Shown: piece by piece, positions 45,670 through 54,955 of the stretch
Numbering within the stretch: the stretch's first letter is position 1
How the letters are laid out: the number at the start of each line of letters is the position of its first letter
NCBI RefSeq assembly: GCF_001657475.1
Contig: NZ_LXEY01000117.1
Span: 1 to 61,148, forward strand
Direction of reading: 5' to 3'
Source: Enteractinococcus helveticum
GTDB taxonomy: Bacteria > Actinomycetota > Actinomycetes > Actinomycetales > Micrococcaceae
Length of the DNA stretch: 61,148 bases
Position numbers and translations under genes: made by a program
Notes under the pieces: model-generated
The model's database searches: none
Told to the model about the DNA's origin: nothing
What the model saw: only the letters and a program-made list of their open reading frames with translations

Positions 45670-47271
45670 ATGACCAAACGCGATACATCTTCCTCCAAGG
45701 ATAGTTCGAAGCGCAACCGGCGCGGAGCTCGGTCCGATAAACAATTTGGGCGCAGACGTGGACCCATCGAATTTGTTCTGGACGGCGTCGAATGGGCCGG
45801 CAATAAACTGCCGGATCCCATCATTATCTTTATCGGACTGTGTCTCTTGATGATCCTGGGTTCTTGGGTCGCCGCACTCTTCGGGGTTCAGGCTCAAAGC
45901 CCCACTGACGGCGAATTCATTGAGGCCCAATCGCTGCTGTCAGCAGACAACATCAGACGCATGATCGTCGAGGCACCCGCGAACTTTGGCGCCTTCCCCG
46001 CTTTGGGTCTGGTGCTGGTCATCATGATTGGCATTGGGCTGTCCGAGCGGACGGGTTACTTTGAAATCCTGCTGCGCCACGCGGTCTCTCGCTCCCCGAA
46101 GTTTATGGTGATTCCTACGATCGCCCTGGTCGGATTGTTAGGTAATATAGCCGGCGATGCCGCCCCGATCGTACTGCCGCCACTTGCAGCAATGATTTTC
46201 TTACGACTCGGGTGGCACCCATTCGCCGGAGTTGTCTTGGGGTACGCGGCTGCCATTGGTGGCTTTGCGGCGAACTTCATCCTCGGCATGTCCGATGCCC
46301 TGGTCTATGCCTTCACCCAGCCGGCGGCCGAGCTCATAGAACCTGGCATCTCGCTTACACCGGCCATGAACTACTACTTCACGGCCGCCTCCGTAGTGCT
46401 TTTGCTGCCGATCCTGTGGTTTGTCACTGCCCGGATTACCATCCCACGCTTGGGCTCCTACGACAATCCGGAGTATGTTGACCCAGAAGGGGGATCGGAA
46501 ATCACCGACCAACAGCGTAAGGCGCTGCGCTGGGCAAATATCTCGGCACTTGGTTTCGTCGTACTGCTGGCACTGCTCTACATCCCGCCCGGTGCGTTGT
46601 TGCGCAACCCAGAAACGGGCGACATGATTCAGGGCGCGCCCTTCATGGACGGGATCACGATATTACTCACGATTCTGTTCTTCATTCCCGGTCTAGTTTA
46701 TGGTTTGATCGCCAAGACCATTCGAAGTACCAGTGACATGGCCACTATGATGGTGCAGTCCATGGCATCGATGGGCAGTTTTATTGTCATCGTGTTCTTC
46801 GCAGCACAACTGTTGGCGTACTTCGACTGGAGCAATCTCGGCACGATTTTTGCGATTATCGGAGCCGAACTGCTACAGGGGCAAAGCGGCGTCGTCCTGC
46901 TCATCGGGATTATCCTCATCGGAGCTGTGTTGAATCTGTTCCTCGGGTCCGCATCAGCGAAATGGGCAATCCTGGCGCCGATCCTCGTGCCCATGATGAT
47001 GCTGCTGGGCTACCACCCCGGCTTTACGCAGATGCTGTACCGCATCGGGGATTCCATTTCAAACCCCATTACCCCGATGCTGCCGTATTTCGCCCTGGTG
47101 TTGGTTTTGGCGCAGAAGTACGTAAAAGATATGGGGATGGGCACGCTGCTCGCCGCACTTCTACCCTATTCGGTGTTCATGGGGATAGGCTGGATCCTCT
47201 TCATGATCGGTTGGTACTTGCTCGGATGGCCAGTCGGTCCAGGCGCTCCAATTTACTTAGAGGGTGGGTAA
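45670..47271 (+). CDS. AbgT-family transporter
   Basis: This 533-residue membrane protein has about 11-13 hydrophobic segments. It starts with a highly basic N-tail (residues 1-35), then IEFVLDGVEWAGNKLPDPI, the common AbgT entry motif, and later GDAAPIVLPPLAA and NPITPMLPYFALV. AbgT carriers take up p-aminobenzoyl-glutamate or export sulfonamides. GGAAGGGG precedes ATG 45670. It is directly followed by an M20 amidohydrolase, the standard partner (AbgA/AbgB-like) that cleaves the imported amide. Confidence 0.87.
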   Translation: MTKRDTSSSKDSSKRNRRGARSDKQFGRRRGPIEFVLDGVEWAGNKLPDPIIIFIGLCLLMILGSWVAALFGVQAQSPTDGEFIEAQSLLSADNIRRMIVEAPANFGAFPALGLVLVIMIGIGLSERTGYFEILLRHAVSRSPKFMVIPTIALVGLLGNIAGDAAPIVLPPLAAMIFLRLGWHPFAGVVLGYAAAIGGFAANFILGMSDALVYAFTQPAAELIEPGISLTPAMNYYFTAASVVLLLPILWFVTARITIPRLGSYDNPEYVDPEGGSEITDQQRKALRWANISALGFVVLLALLYIPPGALLRNPETGDMIQGAPFMDGITILLTILFFIPGLVYGLIAKTIRSTSDMATMMVQSMASMGSFIVIVFFAAQLLAYFDWSNLGTIFAIIGAELLQGQSGVVLLIGIILIGAVLNLFLGSASAKWAILAPILVPMMMLLGYHPGFTQMLYRIGDSISNPITPMLPYFALVLVLAQKYVKDMGMGTLLAALLPYSVFMGIGWILFMIGWYLLGWPVGPGAPIYLEGG

Positions 47272-47274
47272 ACC

Positions 47275-48444
47275 ATGCAAGATGTCACACCGTATCTCGA
47301 CCAGTTGGTCACCTGGCGCCGACACCTGCACCGCCACCCGGAACTGTCTTTCGCTGAACACCAGACGGTGGCATACATCGAGAGTGAACTGCGCAGCGAA
47401 CTACCTGAGGCCCAGATGCGCAACCTCACCCCGACCTCCCTGGTGGTCACGTTGGACACCGGACGGCCCGGACCACAGCTGGGGCTGCGGGCAGATATCG
47501 ACGCGCTCGCGATTCAAGAGGATCGCCCCGACTTGGAGTTCGCCTCGGAAGTCCCCGGAGTCATGCACGCCTGTGGTCACGACGGGCACACCGCGGTCGT
47601 CATGGCGACCATGCTCTGGGTGCGTGACCACCTGGCTGACCTGACCGGCACGATCACCGCGGTCTTCCAACACGCCGAGGAGACGCCACCCGGCGGTGCC
47701 CAAGAAATGGTGGCTACCGGATTCTTCGACGATTTCGACTACATGTATGGCTTCCATCTGTGGGGCTATCAACCCACCGGAACCATCGACATTAAAGAAG
47801 GCCCGGCTTCGGCCAACTCAGATCTTTTCCGCATGACGATCCATGGCCGCGGCGGACACGCCTCGATGCCACAAGAAACCACTGACCCGGTCATCCTCGC
47901 GACACAAACGATCCAGCAAATTCAGCACATTGTGTCTCGTCGCATTCACCCGCTGTCACCGGCGGTGGTGTCAGCCACGTGGCTTCAGGCCGGCACTGAT
48001 ACGGCGTTGAACGTCATCCCGGGTGTGGCCCATCTGGGCGGTAGCATCCGCACTATGGACGACGACGCCCGCCAGCTGGTGCGACAGTCACTCGAACAGA
48101 TCGCGATCAGCCTGCAGACCGACCCGCAGGTGCGTGTGGACCTGGACTACGTGTTGGGCTACGACGGCGTCTACAACGACCCGGCCCGCACACGTATCCT
48201 TCGAGGCCTAGCCGAGCAACATCCGCTCACCATCATCAGTGAGCCACCGATGTTGGGTGGTGAGGATTTCGCTGCCTTCGCCCAACGCGTGCCCAGCAGT
48301 TATGTGTTCGTCGGAGCCCAAGAAGACCCTGAAGCCGGCGGGCACCATACGCCCACGTTTGGTATCGATGAGGACTCCTTTGCCATTGCTATGGCTCTGG
48401 CAGTCGATGTGGTCCGCAACGGCCCCGAACTGGCAGCCGGCTGA
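47275..48444 (+). CDS. M20-family amidohydrolase (AbgB/HipO-like)
   Basis: This 389-residue metallopeptidase-family protein has the metal-binding GLRADIDAL, MHACGHDGHTAVVM, QHAEETPPGGAQEM and a final MLGGEDFAAFAQ. It is typical of N-acyl-amino-acid, hippurate and p-aminobenzoyl-glutamate amidohydrolases. It starts 3 bp after the AbgT stop, so the two are one operon and the enzyme likely splits the transported amide in the cytoplasm. The exact substrate cannot be read from sequence. Confidence 0.87.
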   Translation: MQDVTPYLDQLVTWRRHLHRHPELSFAEHQTVAYIESELRSELPEAQMRNLTPTSLVVTLDTGRPGPQLGLRADIDALAIQEDRPDLEFASEVPGVMHACGHDGHTAVVMATMLWVRDHLADLTGTITAVFQHAEETPPGGAQEMVATGFFDDFDYMYGFHLWGYQPTGTIDIKEGPASANSDLFRMTIHGRGGHASMPQETTDPVILATQTIQQIQHIVSRRIHPLSPAVVSATWLQAGTDTALNVIPGVAHLGGSIRTMDDDARQLVRQSLEQIAISLQTDPQVRVDLDYVLGYDGVYNDPARTRILRGLAEQHPLTIISEPPMLGGEDFAAFAQRVPSSYVFVGAQEDPEAGGHHTPTFGIDEDSFAIAMALAVDVVRNGPELAAG

Positions 48445-48524
48445 CGCTTCAGAGCTCTACATGGTCAGGCATTCTGTAGCGTATTCTTCTGGCTTCCGCA
48501 GCCAGATCTCACATGTACGCCTGG

Positions 48525-48540
48525 TGATATCATGATATCA
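48525..48540 (+). promoter_or_regulatory. Tandem palindromic operator of vapBC
   Basis: TGATATCA occurs twice in a row (48525-48532 and 48533-48540). Each unit is a palindrome, and the 16-bp whole is too. It lies 21 bp before vapB, as expected for a ribbon-helix-helix autoregulatory operator. Confidence 0.65.
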
Positions 48541-48561
48541 TTTTCGTGAGGGGTGATTGAG

Positions 48562-48786
48562 ATGAAAGATATACTTATCCGGGGTGTCAGCGAGGAAGTG
48601 GTTGAGCGGATCGATGCTCAGGCTGCTGCGCTGGGTTTGTCGCGCAACGAGTTCTTGCGCCGGAAGCTCGATACCGACACGTACTCGGATTCACAGGTGC
48701 GGCTTACGGCTGCCGATTGGAAGCGATCTGCTGCCACGTTTAGCGACCTTGAGGATCCTGCCGTAATGGACGCCGCATGGCGGTGA
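48562..48786 (+). CDS. vapB: VapB-type ribbon-helix-helix antitoxin
   Basis: This roughly 74-residue protein has an N-terminal ribbon-helix-helix ([19 protein letters not shown], then [10 protein letters not shown]) for DNA binding, and an acidic C-terminal tail that would wrap the toxin. ATG 48562 has GAGGGG 8 nt upstream; an earlier GTG at 48553 is less likely. It overlaps vapC by 10 bp. It should neutralise VapC and repress its own promoter through the TGATATCA pair. Confidence 0.85.
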   Translation: MKDILIRGVSEEVVERIDAQAAALGLSRNEFLRRKLDTDTYSDSQVRLTAADWKRSAATFSDLEDPAVMDAAWR

Positions 48787-49196
48787 CGAGTTGGTTGATC
48801 GATAGGTCCGCCTACGTTCGGTTGCAGTTGGGACAGGCTGCCGATCTGACGAGCTGGAATGAACGTATCCAACGAGGGTTAGTTCGCCTATCTACAGTGA
48901 CGAGACTTGAGTTGGGTTTCTCAGCGAGGTCGGGCGATGCCGCGAGGGCTGCTTTCGGGCTACCGCCACTTTCGTTGATGCCGATTGAATACTTGACACC
49001 GGCGATGGAAGATCGAGCATTCGAAGTGCAGATGCTCCTTGCTGATCGTGGACAACATCGAGCACCATCTATCCCGGATCTACTTATCGCCGCCACTGCC
49101 GAAAAGGCTGGTCTTACTGTCTTAGCCGTGGACAAGGATTTTGAACTCATCGCTGAGATCACAGGCCAAGCCGTGGAGGTGCTCGCGCTCAAATGA
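48777..49196 (+). CDS. vapC: VapC-type PIN-domain ribonuclease toxin
   Basis: This 139-residue PIN-domain protein has the acidic active site complete: Asp9 (LIDRSAY), Glu45 (TRLELGF), Asp101 ([10 protein letters not shown]) and Asp119 (AVDKDFE). VapC toxins cleave tRNA or rRNA when released from VapB. Its start overlaps vapB, which ensures balanced production. The pair is a mobile stabilisation module and fits the accessory patch that starts here. Confidence 0.87.
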   Translation: MAVTSWLIDRSAYVRLQLGQAADLTSWNERIQRGLVRLSTVTRLELGFSARSGDAARAAFGLPPLSLMPIEYLTPAMEDRAFEVQMLLADRGQHRAPSIPDLLIAATAEKAGLTVLAVDKDFELIAEITGQAVEVLALK

Positions 49197-49318
49197 TGAC
49201 GTTTGTCCTTCACCCACGTGCGGCGGCTAGGTTCTGAGGGATCTGATGATTCAACAACTGGAGCAGCCAGTGTGTTGACGGATTGTGCCGGTCCCTAATG
49301 AACGTGCCAGAAACAGTT

Positions 49319-49348
49319 CAGTCCGCCCAGTTCATCTGGTGCGGACTG
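49319..49348 (-). terminator. Hairpin after the 51-residue gene
   Basis: CAGTCCGC (49319-49326) and GCGGACTG (49341-49348) make a perfect 8-bp stem with a 14-nt loop. It is about 48 bp downstream of the small gene's stop. A homologous hairpin at 39678-39707 keeps length and pairing. On the plus strand CTCTTTT follows, so it might terminate in both directions, including after vapC. Confidence 0.6.
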
Positions 49349-49395
49349 AAGCTCTTTTGGGGATCAGAAAATTGCGTAAGATACGGGGTTCTGGA

Positions 49396-49551
49396 TCACT
49401 TGCTAGATCTGTCACTCTTGTCTTGAATCAAGATCGTGCCGAGCTGACGGGGACTCGAGTCGAATGTGCCGGTCAGAGCGTTCTTGCGAATATGCACGGT
49501 GTACGAGCCCGTTCTTGGATTTTGTTTAGCAGCGATTTTCTTCTTTGCCAT
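49396..49551 (-). CDS. Small basic protein, 51 residues
   Basis: ATG 49551 is preceded by GGAGGAATC, an excellent ribosome site, and opens 51 codons starting MAKKKIAAKQNPRTGSYTVH and including TGTFDSSPRQLGTILIQDK. It is strongly basic at the N-terminus. A decayed homolog occurs at 39.7 kb, also followed by a hairpin, so the gene plus hairpin behaves as a unit that has been copied. It lies 315 bp downstream of the TOTE helicase gene on the same strand. No family was recognised. Confidence 0.6.
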   Translation of the reverse strand: MAKKKIAAKQNPRTGSYTVHIRKNALTGTFDSSPRQLGTILIQDKSDRSSK

Positions 49552-49865
49552 GATTCCTCCCAAACTCAGTTTATGCCACGAGCCTGTAGCTGGGAAAGCG
49601 ATTTGGCTGATTCTGCTTCTATAACCCAGACTGAGTTTTTCTATAACAGGGGCTGCAAGTTTTTAGTAGGGGAAGAATCTCGTCGGACTTTTCGATAATC
49701 CAAAGATCAGCACTGCTGTCACGAAATCAGGCGCGTGTCGACAAGAGGCAAAATTTGGAATCGCTAAAACAGATTTCCAAGTTGGTCGAGCCCTACGTTT
49801 CCATTGCATGTCGCGTAGTTCTCTCATTCAATCGTCAATATTGTCTGAAGCGAGATTCAATATAC
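49552..49865. other. Gene-free AT-rich stretch
   Basis: Short open frames on the plus strand here are not protein-like. TCTATAAC occurs twice (about 49618 and 49640). It likely contains the promoter of the 51-residue gene; a CATAAACT -10-like stretch lies near its ribosome site. Confidence 0.35.
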
Positions 49866-52295
49866 CTATCCCGCAGCAATTGGAAGCGCGGGCTGTAGTA
49901 AGAATCCCTCTTTCTGTAGGACCTTGGACCGTCGACGATGCATCCGAGCGAGTAGCGGTACCTGAGTGTCATGGAAGTCGTGCACGATCGCGGTCTCTTG
50001 TCCGCGCGTTGAACCTCTCGTGATTCGTCCGGCTTGCTGGATAATGCGGCCTTTGAATGAGACGGGCATCGTCAGAAATAAAGTATCCATGTTCGGGATG
50101 TCGAGACCTTCTCCGGCAACTTTGTCGATGGCGAGCAAAACGAACGGAATGTTCTGCGCTGCACATCTGGCGATATTTTGTCGTACTTGTGCTCGTTCAG
50201 GTGCAGTGAGTTGACCATGAAGAGTAAATACTGGGTGGCTGATCCCAGATTCTAGAAGAGCACGAAGCGTCTGGAGATGGGTTATTCGATTGGTAAGTAC
50301 CAGACAGAAACGCTGCTCTGAAGTGGCCTTTACAATCTGGTCGACAATGAGGTTATTCCGTTTCTGATCCAGGCTGAGCTCGTTGTATATAGCTTGTACG
50401 GACGCTCCATCAGTCCCGGGTTCTTCGGTTGTAAACGATGTCTCGTGAATAATTCGTTGGCGGCTTCCTCGAGTCTTGGCCTCCATGACATGGCGAATTG
50501 GTCCGCATTGCATCGTAATCAACTCGTCCATCTGGTCTGCTCTGAAAGGAGTGGCCGTTAGGCCAACCCAAAATCGAACGTTAACCTTACGAATAGCTGC
50601 CTCGCTAGCGGGGGCAGCTATGCCGTGGCATTCGTCAACTATAATCTGGCCGTAATCGTTCAGGATTGTGGGGTCGGCATCCCTGTGACTGATGGATTGC
50701 ATCATGATGAGATCGATGACACCCGTGCGTTTCTTACGTCCGCCACCCAATTGGCCGATCTGCTTCTGATCGATATCGAGAAAGGACATGAGTCTTTCTC
50801 GCCATTGGTGGATCAGCTCGGACCTGTTCACCAGAATGGCCGTTGCAACTTGGCGTTCTGCGATGAGGGCGCAAGCCATCACTGTTTTCCCAGCTCCAGG
50901 CGAGGCGACCAGCACGCCGTCCTGATGTTTCAGTAAGGTGTGCACAGCATCATGTTGTTCGGGGCGTAACTGCCCAGTAAACGAAAGTTGTTGTGGTGGA
51001 GGCTGGTTATCTTTGTTCCGAATCGAGACCTTGGCACCAGCTTTCTTCAGCAGTTGTCTCGTTTCAGCGGCGAGACCTCGGGGTAGTCTGAGTTCCACGT
51101 CGTCGTGTTCAAAACAGGTCACAAGACGCGGCACTCCGAATGTGCTGAACCGCTGCGCCTGACGACGGTAAAACTCAGGGTTTGCAATCGAGGCCCTATG
51201 CTTGAGCTCGGTGATGAATGCCGAAGGTAACGTTTCTGTTTTCAAGTGCAACATTGCTCGGCGCTGGATAGTTATAGTTTGATCTTTTAAGCCGGATTGA
51301 AGTTCGTTACGATCGGGTCGACGTGCAGTGAATGTTGAGTCCTTCGGACCCACCACATAACGGTCATACTCGGCGGCAATGTCACGGATAACGGTCTCGG
51401 TTGCGGGTTTCGTGCGGGCCAAGGCCTCAAACTGATCGTTATAGGGTTGCCAGGTGATGGGATCTGCAAATACTGTCGTGCCACGACGGCGACAGTTTCC
51501 CTGTAGTGGCAGCGCAATGAGGTTTCCCAATCGAAACCGTCCGGATGCTTTTACGGGAAGGACATCTTGGGAAGGGAAGAATCTATCATAGCTGTCCAAT
51601 TTTATGCCAGGGCTGATTTGCATGGCTTTTCGCAACAGTGCTGAGCCAGCTTTGCGTGCTGTGGATGCGGGAATCCAGGCATCGAAGAATATCCAGATGT
51701 GAGCGCCGTTACCAGACCTAGAAATCTCGGCCAGATTGCTAATCCCAGCTTCTGCACAAGCTTGGCTAAAGGCAGCCGCATCGGTCTTCCATGTCTGCCC
51801 ATCAAAGTCACAGGCTAGAAGTTTGCAATGATTGTCGGTTGTGAGAGGATAGATGCCGACGTGAAATTCTTTAGAGCCCTCGTCACTTCCGCGGAGGTGA
51901 CGTTCTAGAACTTGTGGGCTGACTGGTAGCAGGTCGGTATCTAGTTTCTTGTCAGTATAAAATCCGCCTCTGACGGACGGGCTCCAACCAGCTTTGTGGG
52001 TCTTTTTACTGACCCATCGCGTGGCATATGCGTCGGATCTGCCTGCAAAACGGAGTGTGAAAAGTTCCAGCTTGGCATGAAGACTAGATTTCGCAGTGAT
52101 ATTTTGTTCGGTGGGGGAATCACTGAGGTTTAGTGGTGCCTCATCTGGCAGGACTTGACGTTCGTGGTTTTCCAGGGCCTTCAGAACGGCACGCGCTTGA
52201 GCTAGTTCTTTTTCTAATTTCCTGATGCGCTCGCGAGCATCAGAAATCTTGTGGGCTACGCCGCTATTATGCGGGCGAGGCGAACCTGGATACAT
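49866..52295 (-). CDS. TOTE-type archaeo-eukaryotic primase plus DEAD/DEAH helicase
   Basis: This roughly 809-residue protein has an N-terminal coiled coil (ARERIRKLEKELAQARAVL), an AEP-type primase-like domain (HVGIYPLTTDNHCKLLACDFDG with the DxD, and SRSGNGAHIWIFF with the catalytic His), and a superfamily 2 helicase with Walker A ASPGAGKTVMA, VDECHG and GLTATPFR, followed by helicase C motifs (QQAGRITRG). This layout is that of TOTE conflict-system proteins, thought to act in defence against foreign nucleic acids. ATG 52295 is preferred over TTG 52331. It is AT-richer than the catabolic operons, suggesting transfer. It is divergent from a GAF-domain membrane protein. Confidence 0.85.
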   Translation of the reverse strand: MYPGSPRPHNSGVAHKISDARERIRKLEKELAQARAVLKALENHERQVLPDEAPLNLSDSPTEQNITAKSSLHAKLELFTLRFAGRSDAYATRWVSKKTHKAGWSPSVRGGFYTDKKLDTDLLPVSPQVLERHLRGSDEGSKEFHVGIYPLTTDNHCKLLACDFDGQTWKTDAAAFSQACAEAGISNLAEISRSGNGAHIWIFFDAWIPASTARKAGSALLRKAMQISPGIKLDSYDRFFPSQDVLPVKASGRFRLGNLIALPLQGNCRRRGTTVFADPITWQPYNDQFEALARTKPATETVIRDIAAEYDRYVVGPKDSTFTARRPDRNELQSGLKDQTITIQRRAMLHLKTETLPSAFITELKHRASIANPEFYRRQAQRFSTFGVPRLVTCFEHDDVELRLPRGLAAETRQLLKKAGAKVSIRNKDNQPPPQQLSFTGQLRPEQHDAVHTLLKHQDGVLVASPGAGKTVMACALIAERQVATAILVNRSELIHQWRERLMSFLDIDQKQIGQLGGGRKKRTGVIDLIMMQSISHRDADPTILNDYGQIIVDECHGIAAPASEAAIRKVNVRFWVGLTATPFRADQMDELITMQCGPIRHVMEAKTRGSRQRIIHETSFTTEEPGTDGASVQAIYNELSLDQKRNNLIVDQIVKATSEQRFCLVLTNRITHLQTLRALLESGISHPVFTLHGQLTAPERAQVRQNIARCAAQNIPFVLLAIDKVAGEGLDIPNMDTLFLTMPVSFKGRIIQQAGRITRGSTRGQETAIVHDFHDTQVPLLARMHRRRSKVLQKEGFLLQPALPIAAG

Positions 52296-52553
52296 GGATC
52301 CGAGTTTATGTAGTGTCGTGAAGCTGGGCAATAGGTCATGCTACGAAGCGACGGTTCAACCGTTCTTATTTGATAACCTACTGAAATTCTCGTGGGCTAG
52401 AACCGTCTTTGGTCAGTGACTCGTGACCTTTGCTGCCTGTAGTGGTCGATATTATTGCTCGGGGTGATCTGGATCCCCCGTTGTAAATGAGCGCAGCTAC
52501 TATGCTCGCATTCTTTCTCGTTTCATAGCAGTAATGAAAATGGCAAGCTTGGG

Positions 52554-52559
52554 TATAGT
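52554..52559 (+). promoter_or_regulatory. -10 box implying leaderless GAF transcript
   Basis: TATAGT ends 8 nt before ATG 52568, with no Shine-Dalgarno between. Transcription would start at or very near the ATG. No strong -35 hexamer was seen. Confidence 0.4.
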
Positions 52560-52567
52560 ACCTCTTA

Positions 52568-53359
52568 ATGAGAACACCCGTGAACCCGATCACAGCCACC
52601 TGGAATTGGTTGGCTTATCAAAGCTCCCGTTTTGCCACAGTATCTTTTCTTATAACTTCTGTGGGTGGCATTAGCAGTGGCTTCATACTCTCTTTATATT
52701 CGGAATCCGGCTGGTTTATTGTTGTGGGCCTCTTCGTTGCTGTTGTCACTGCCATACCAAGCGCAGGAACTGTCTATTGGGAACGTAAGAATGAAGAAGC
52801 CGAAGATGTGGGTGCCGCTCGAGAACGAGTAATGGATGAAGCTATTCCTCCTCTACTCGATAAAGCGCGATTGTTGTCGACAACGCCGAGAATGCAGCGA
52901 CAGCAAGCACTTGACTTAGCCGCGGAGACGGTCACGAACAACCTATATAGCGCTTTCCGATCAGTCACGGGTATTCGAGCCGTTGTCTACAAAGTTAGTG
53001 ATGACGGTACACAAATGGTTCCTATTGCAAGAGCGGGGAGAAGTCAGCTTCCACAGCCCTTTGTCAAAGGAACGAGAAGAGGAGACTACGCTTTCGAAAG
53101 CCTCAAGATGGCTGAGTACTTTGCTTTCATTGATGACATTGAAGAGGCGCCTCACACATGGGGAGGCAGTGGAAAGGGTTATTCTACTTATATTTCTGCG
53201 CCGATACGAGGTAAGGATGTCGGTTACGGAATGCTTACCCTTGACGCGCCGAAGGTTGGCGATTTAGATTCTAGGGACGGATCTACGGTGTCGCTTTTAG
53301 CGGCCACCTTGAGCTTGTTCTTTCACGAGGCTCAGCGAACTAGCCGAAATATCAAGTAG
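52568..53359 (+). CDS. Membrane-anchored GAF-domain protein
   Basis: This 263-residue protein has two membrane segments near the N-terminus (about residues 20-45 and 47-70), a linker helix (ERKNEEAEDVGAARERVMDEA) and a C-terminal GAF-like sensor domain (about 115-255; GIRAVVYKVSDDG, YSTYISAPIRGKDVGYGMLTLDAP). No output domain is attached. Similar small membrane GAF proteins occur beside defence and stress genes, but the ligand and partner are unknown. It is divergent from the TOTE helicase and followed by a 55-residue protein gene. Confidence 0.75.
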   Translation: MRTPVNPITATWNWLAYQSSRFATVSFLITSVGGISSGFILSLYSESGWFIVVGLFVAVVTAIPSAGTVYWERKNEEAEDVGAARERVMDEAIPPLLDKARLLSTTPRMQRQQALDLAAETVTNNLYSAFRSVTGIRAVVYKVSDDGTQMVPIARAGRSQLPQPFVKGTRRGDYAFESLKMAEYFAFIDDIEEAPHTWGGSGKGYSTYISAPIRGKDVGYGMLTLDAPKVGDLDSRDGSTVSLLAATLSLFFHEAQRTSRNIK

Positions 53360-53384
53360 AATCTAAGTGCGGAGAGGAGCAGCA

Positions 53385-53552
53385 ATGGGAAGAAATAAAC
53401 TTGTTGGCCGCCAATCACACGCTATCGAGAATGATGACGGCAACGATGACCGCTTTGCTGACGTTCTCAAAACTGTTCGTGAGGAGCGGCTACGGCGTGA
53501 GCGTACTCGCGTAAGAACGTTTTCACTACGAAAAGGCAAACTTGCTCAGTAA
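53385..53552 (+). CDS. Small charged protein, 55 residues
   Basis: ATG 53385 with GAGAGGAG about 7 nt upstream opens 55 codons (MGRNKLVGRQSHAIENDDGN, then RFADVLKTVREERLRRERTR). It is highly charged and probably helical at the C-terminus. It follows the GAF gene by 25 bp and is ended by a strong terminator, so the two are one transcript. No family was recognised; a regulatory or partner role for the GAF protein is conceivable. Confidence 0.6.
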   Translation: MGRNKLVGRQSHAIENDDGNDDRFADVLKTVREERLRRERTRVRTFSLRKGKLAQ

Positions 53553-53581
53553 TATTCTTTAAGCGAGCAAATAACCACGGT

Positions 53582-53620
53582 AAGACCCTAGCGAGTTTTC
53601 TACACGGCTAGGGTCTTCTT
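53582..53620 (+). terminator. Rho-independent terminator
   Basis: AAGACCCTAGC (53582-53592) and GCTAGGGTCTT (53607-53617) form a perfect 11-bp stem with a 14-nt loop, followed by CTT. The stem's own TCTT adds to a T-rich end. Confidence 0.8.
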
Positions 53621-53743
53621 CAATCCAGGAAATCAATTCTAGAAGTAATTTTTAGATCTCTGTTGCGAATGCAGATTTTCCGATCAGTTCGGTCCGTAAT
53701 CCAATTGCTTTGGCAATTGCGTCGAGGAAGTTTTCGTTGGTAA

Positions 53744-54955
53744 AAGGCTGCAGGGCAGAAAGCGGACATTGACACTGAAGCACAGGAAGAACACTCAGAA
53801 GACCCTGCAAATCGACAAAGCCAAGAAGTTAGTGCAGCGCAGCCGCGGTTGGGCATTACCTATGACGGCGGAGTCGCCATACTTGATGGCGGCACGCTGG
53901 AGACGGTAGCGGAATTTGATGCCGAAGGCTTTCTGCGTCTCAATCCAGCCGGCGACGGCAGATATATGTTTCTTACCGAAGGCGACAGTTTCCGACTGCT
54001 GGATGCCGGAGCTTGGGGGGTCCCGCACGGGGACCACAGCCACTACTACACTACGGAGCCACTCCTGACAGACATCACAGTCGAGGGCTCTGAACCTGGC
54101 CACGTAGTGGCACACGAAGGTATCGGAGCGTTGTTCTTTGACGGGAGCGGGGAGATTCATACCTTCGATTTGACTCATCTCGATCCGCAGGTGGACTTCG
54201 AAACTGAGGTAGCTCAGACAGAAGAACCGCATCATGGTGTTGCAGTGGCCTTCGAGGACGGTTCTCGATTCGAAACCATCGGTGATGTTGATGAACGCTC
54301 TGGCGCTCGCGTCCTGGATGCCGATGGGAAAGAGACCGCTCGCAATGAAGACTGCCCCGGGGTGCACGGGGAAGCTGCCGGTCCAGATGGTGTAATTGCT
54401 GTTGGTTGCGAAGACGGTGTCTTGGTGTGGGACGGCGCAGACTTCACCAAGATAGATGCAGGGCCGGAATACGCCCGCACCGGTAACCTGTTTCCTGCCG
54501 ACGAGTCAGCCATCATGCTCGGTGACTACAACGAAAAGGAAGGTGAACCGATGACTCAAGTTGCCCTGGTTGACACTGAGGCAGGTCAGATCACCACCGC
54601 TGATATTGGTGCTGCCTATAACTTCCGCTCTCTAGCACGTGGGCCGGAAGGGGAAGCCCTTGTCCTGGCAGAGGATGGCCAGCTTCACGTGCTTGACCCA
54701 GAAAATGGAGATGAAATTGGCGCACTCCAGATCATGGATGAATGGAGTGAACCTGAAGAGTGGCAAGAACCGCGGCCTGCCATCCGAGTGATTGACGACA
54801 TCGCTTATATCACCGACCCCGAAGAGCAAGTCATCCATGCAGTGGATCTGACCGACCTGGAAATTATTGAATCGGCACACTTGAACTTCGTCCCCAACGA
54901 GCTTGCTGCGGACGAAGGTCAACCTGCTCAAGGGATATCTGGCCATGAGGAGTAG
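53744..54955 (+). pseudogene. aztD: AztD-like zinc metallochaperone, N-terminus missing
   Basis: The frame is open from 53744 after a TAA at 53741 and encodes a beta-propeller-like protein of the AztD family: ITYDGGVAILDGG, GDHSHYYTTEP with the HxH zinc motif, and repeated propeller strands to the C-terminus. AztD is a secreted periplasmic/lipid-anchored zinc chaperone and needs a signal peptide, but none is in frame; TTG 53849 is the only credible start. In another frame upstream, LVKGCRAESG looks like a lipobox, suggesting a frameshift. The partner genes aztABC are absent. Either a pseudogene or a protein stranded in the cytoplasm. Confidence 0.7.

Noticed and set aside
45333..45704. Open frames in the OpuC-AbgT gap
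   Set aside because: No motif, signal peptide or ribosome site supports them, and the 3' part overlaps the AbgT start.
49285..49698. 137-codon plus-strand frame overlapping the 51-residue gene
   Set aside because: Composition is not protein-like and it runs through the hairpin. The minus-strand gene has a far better ribosome site and a homologous remnant elsewhere.
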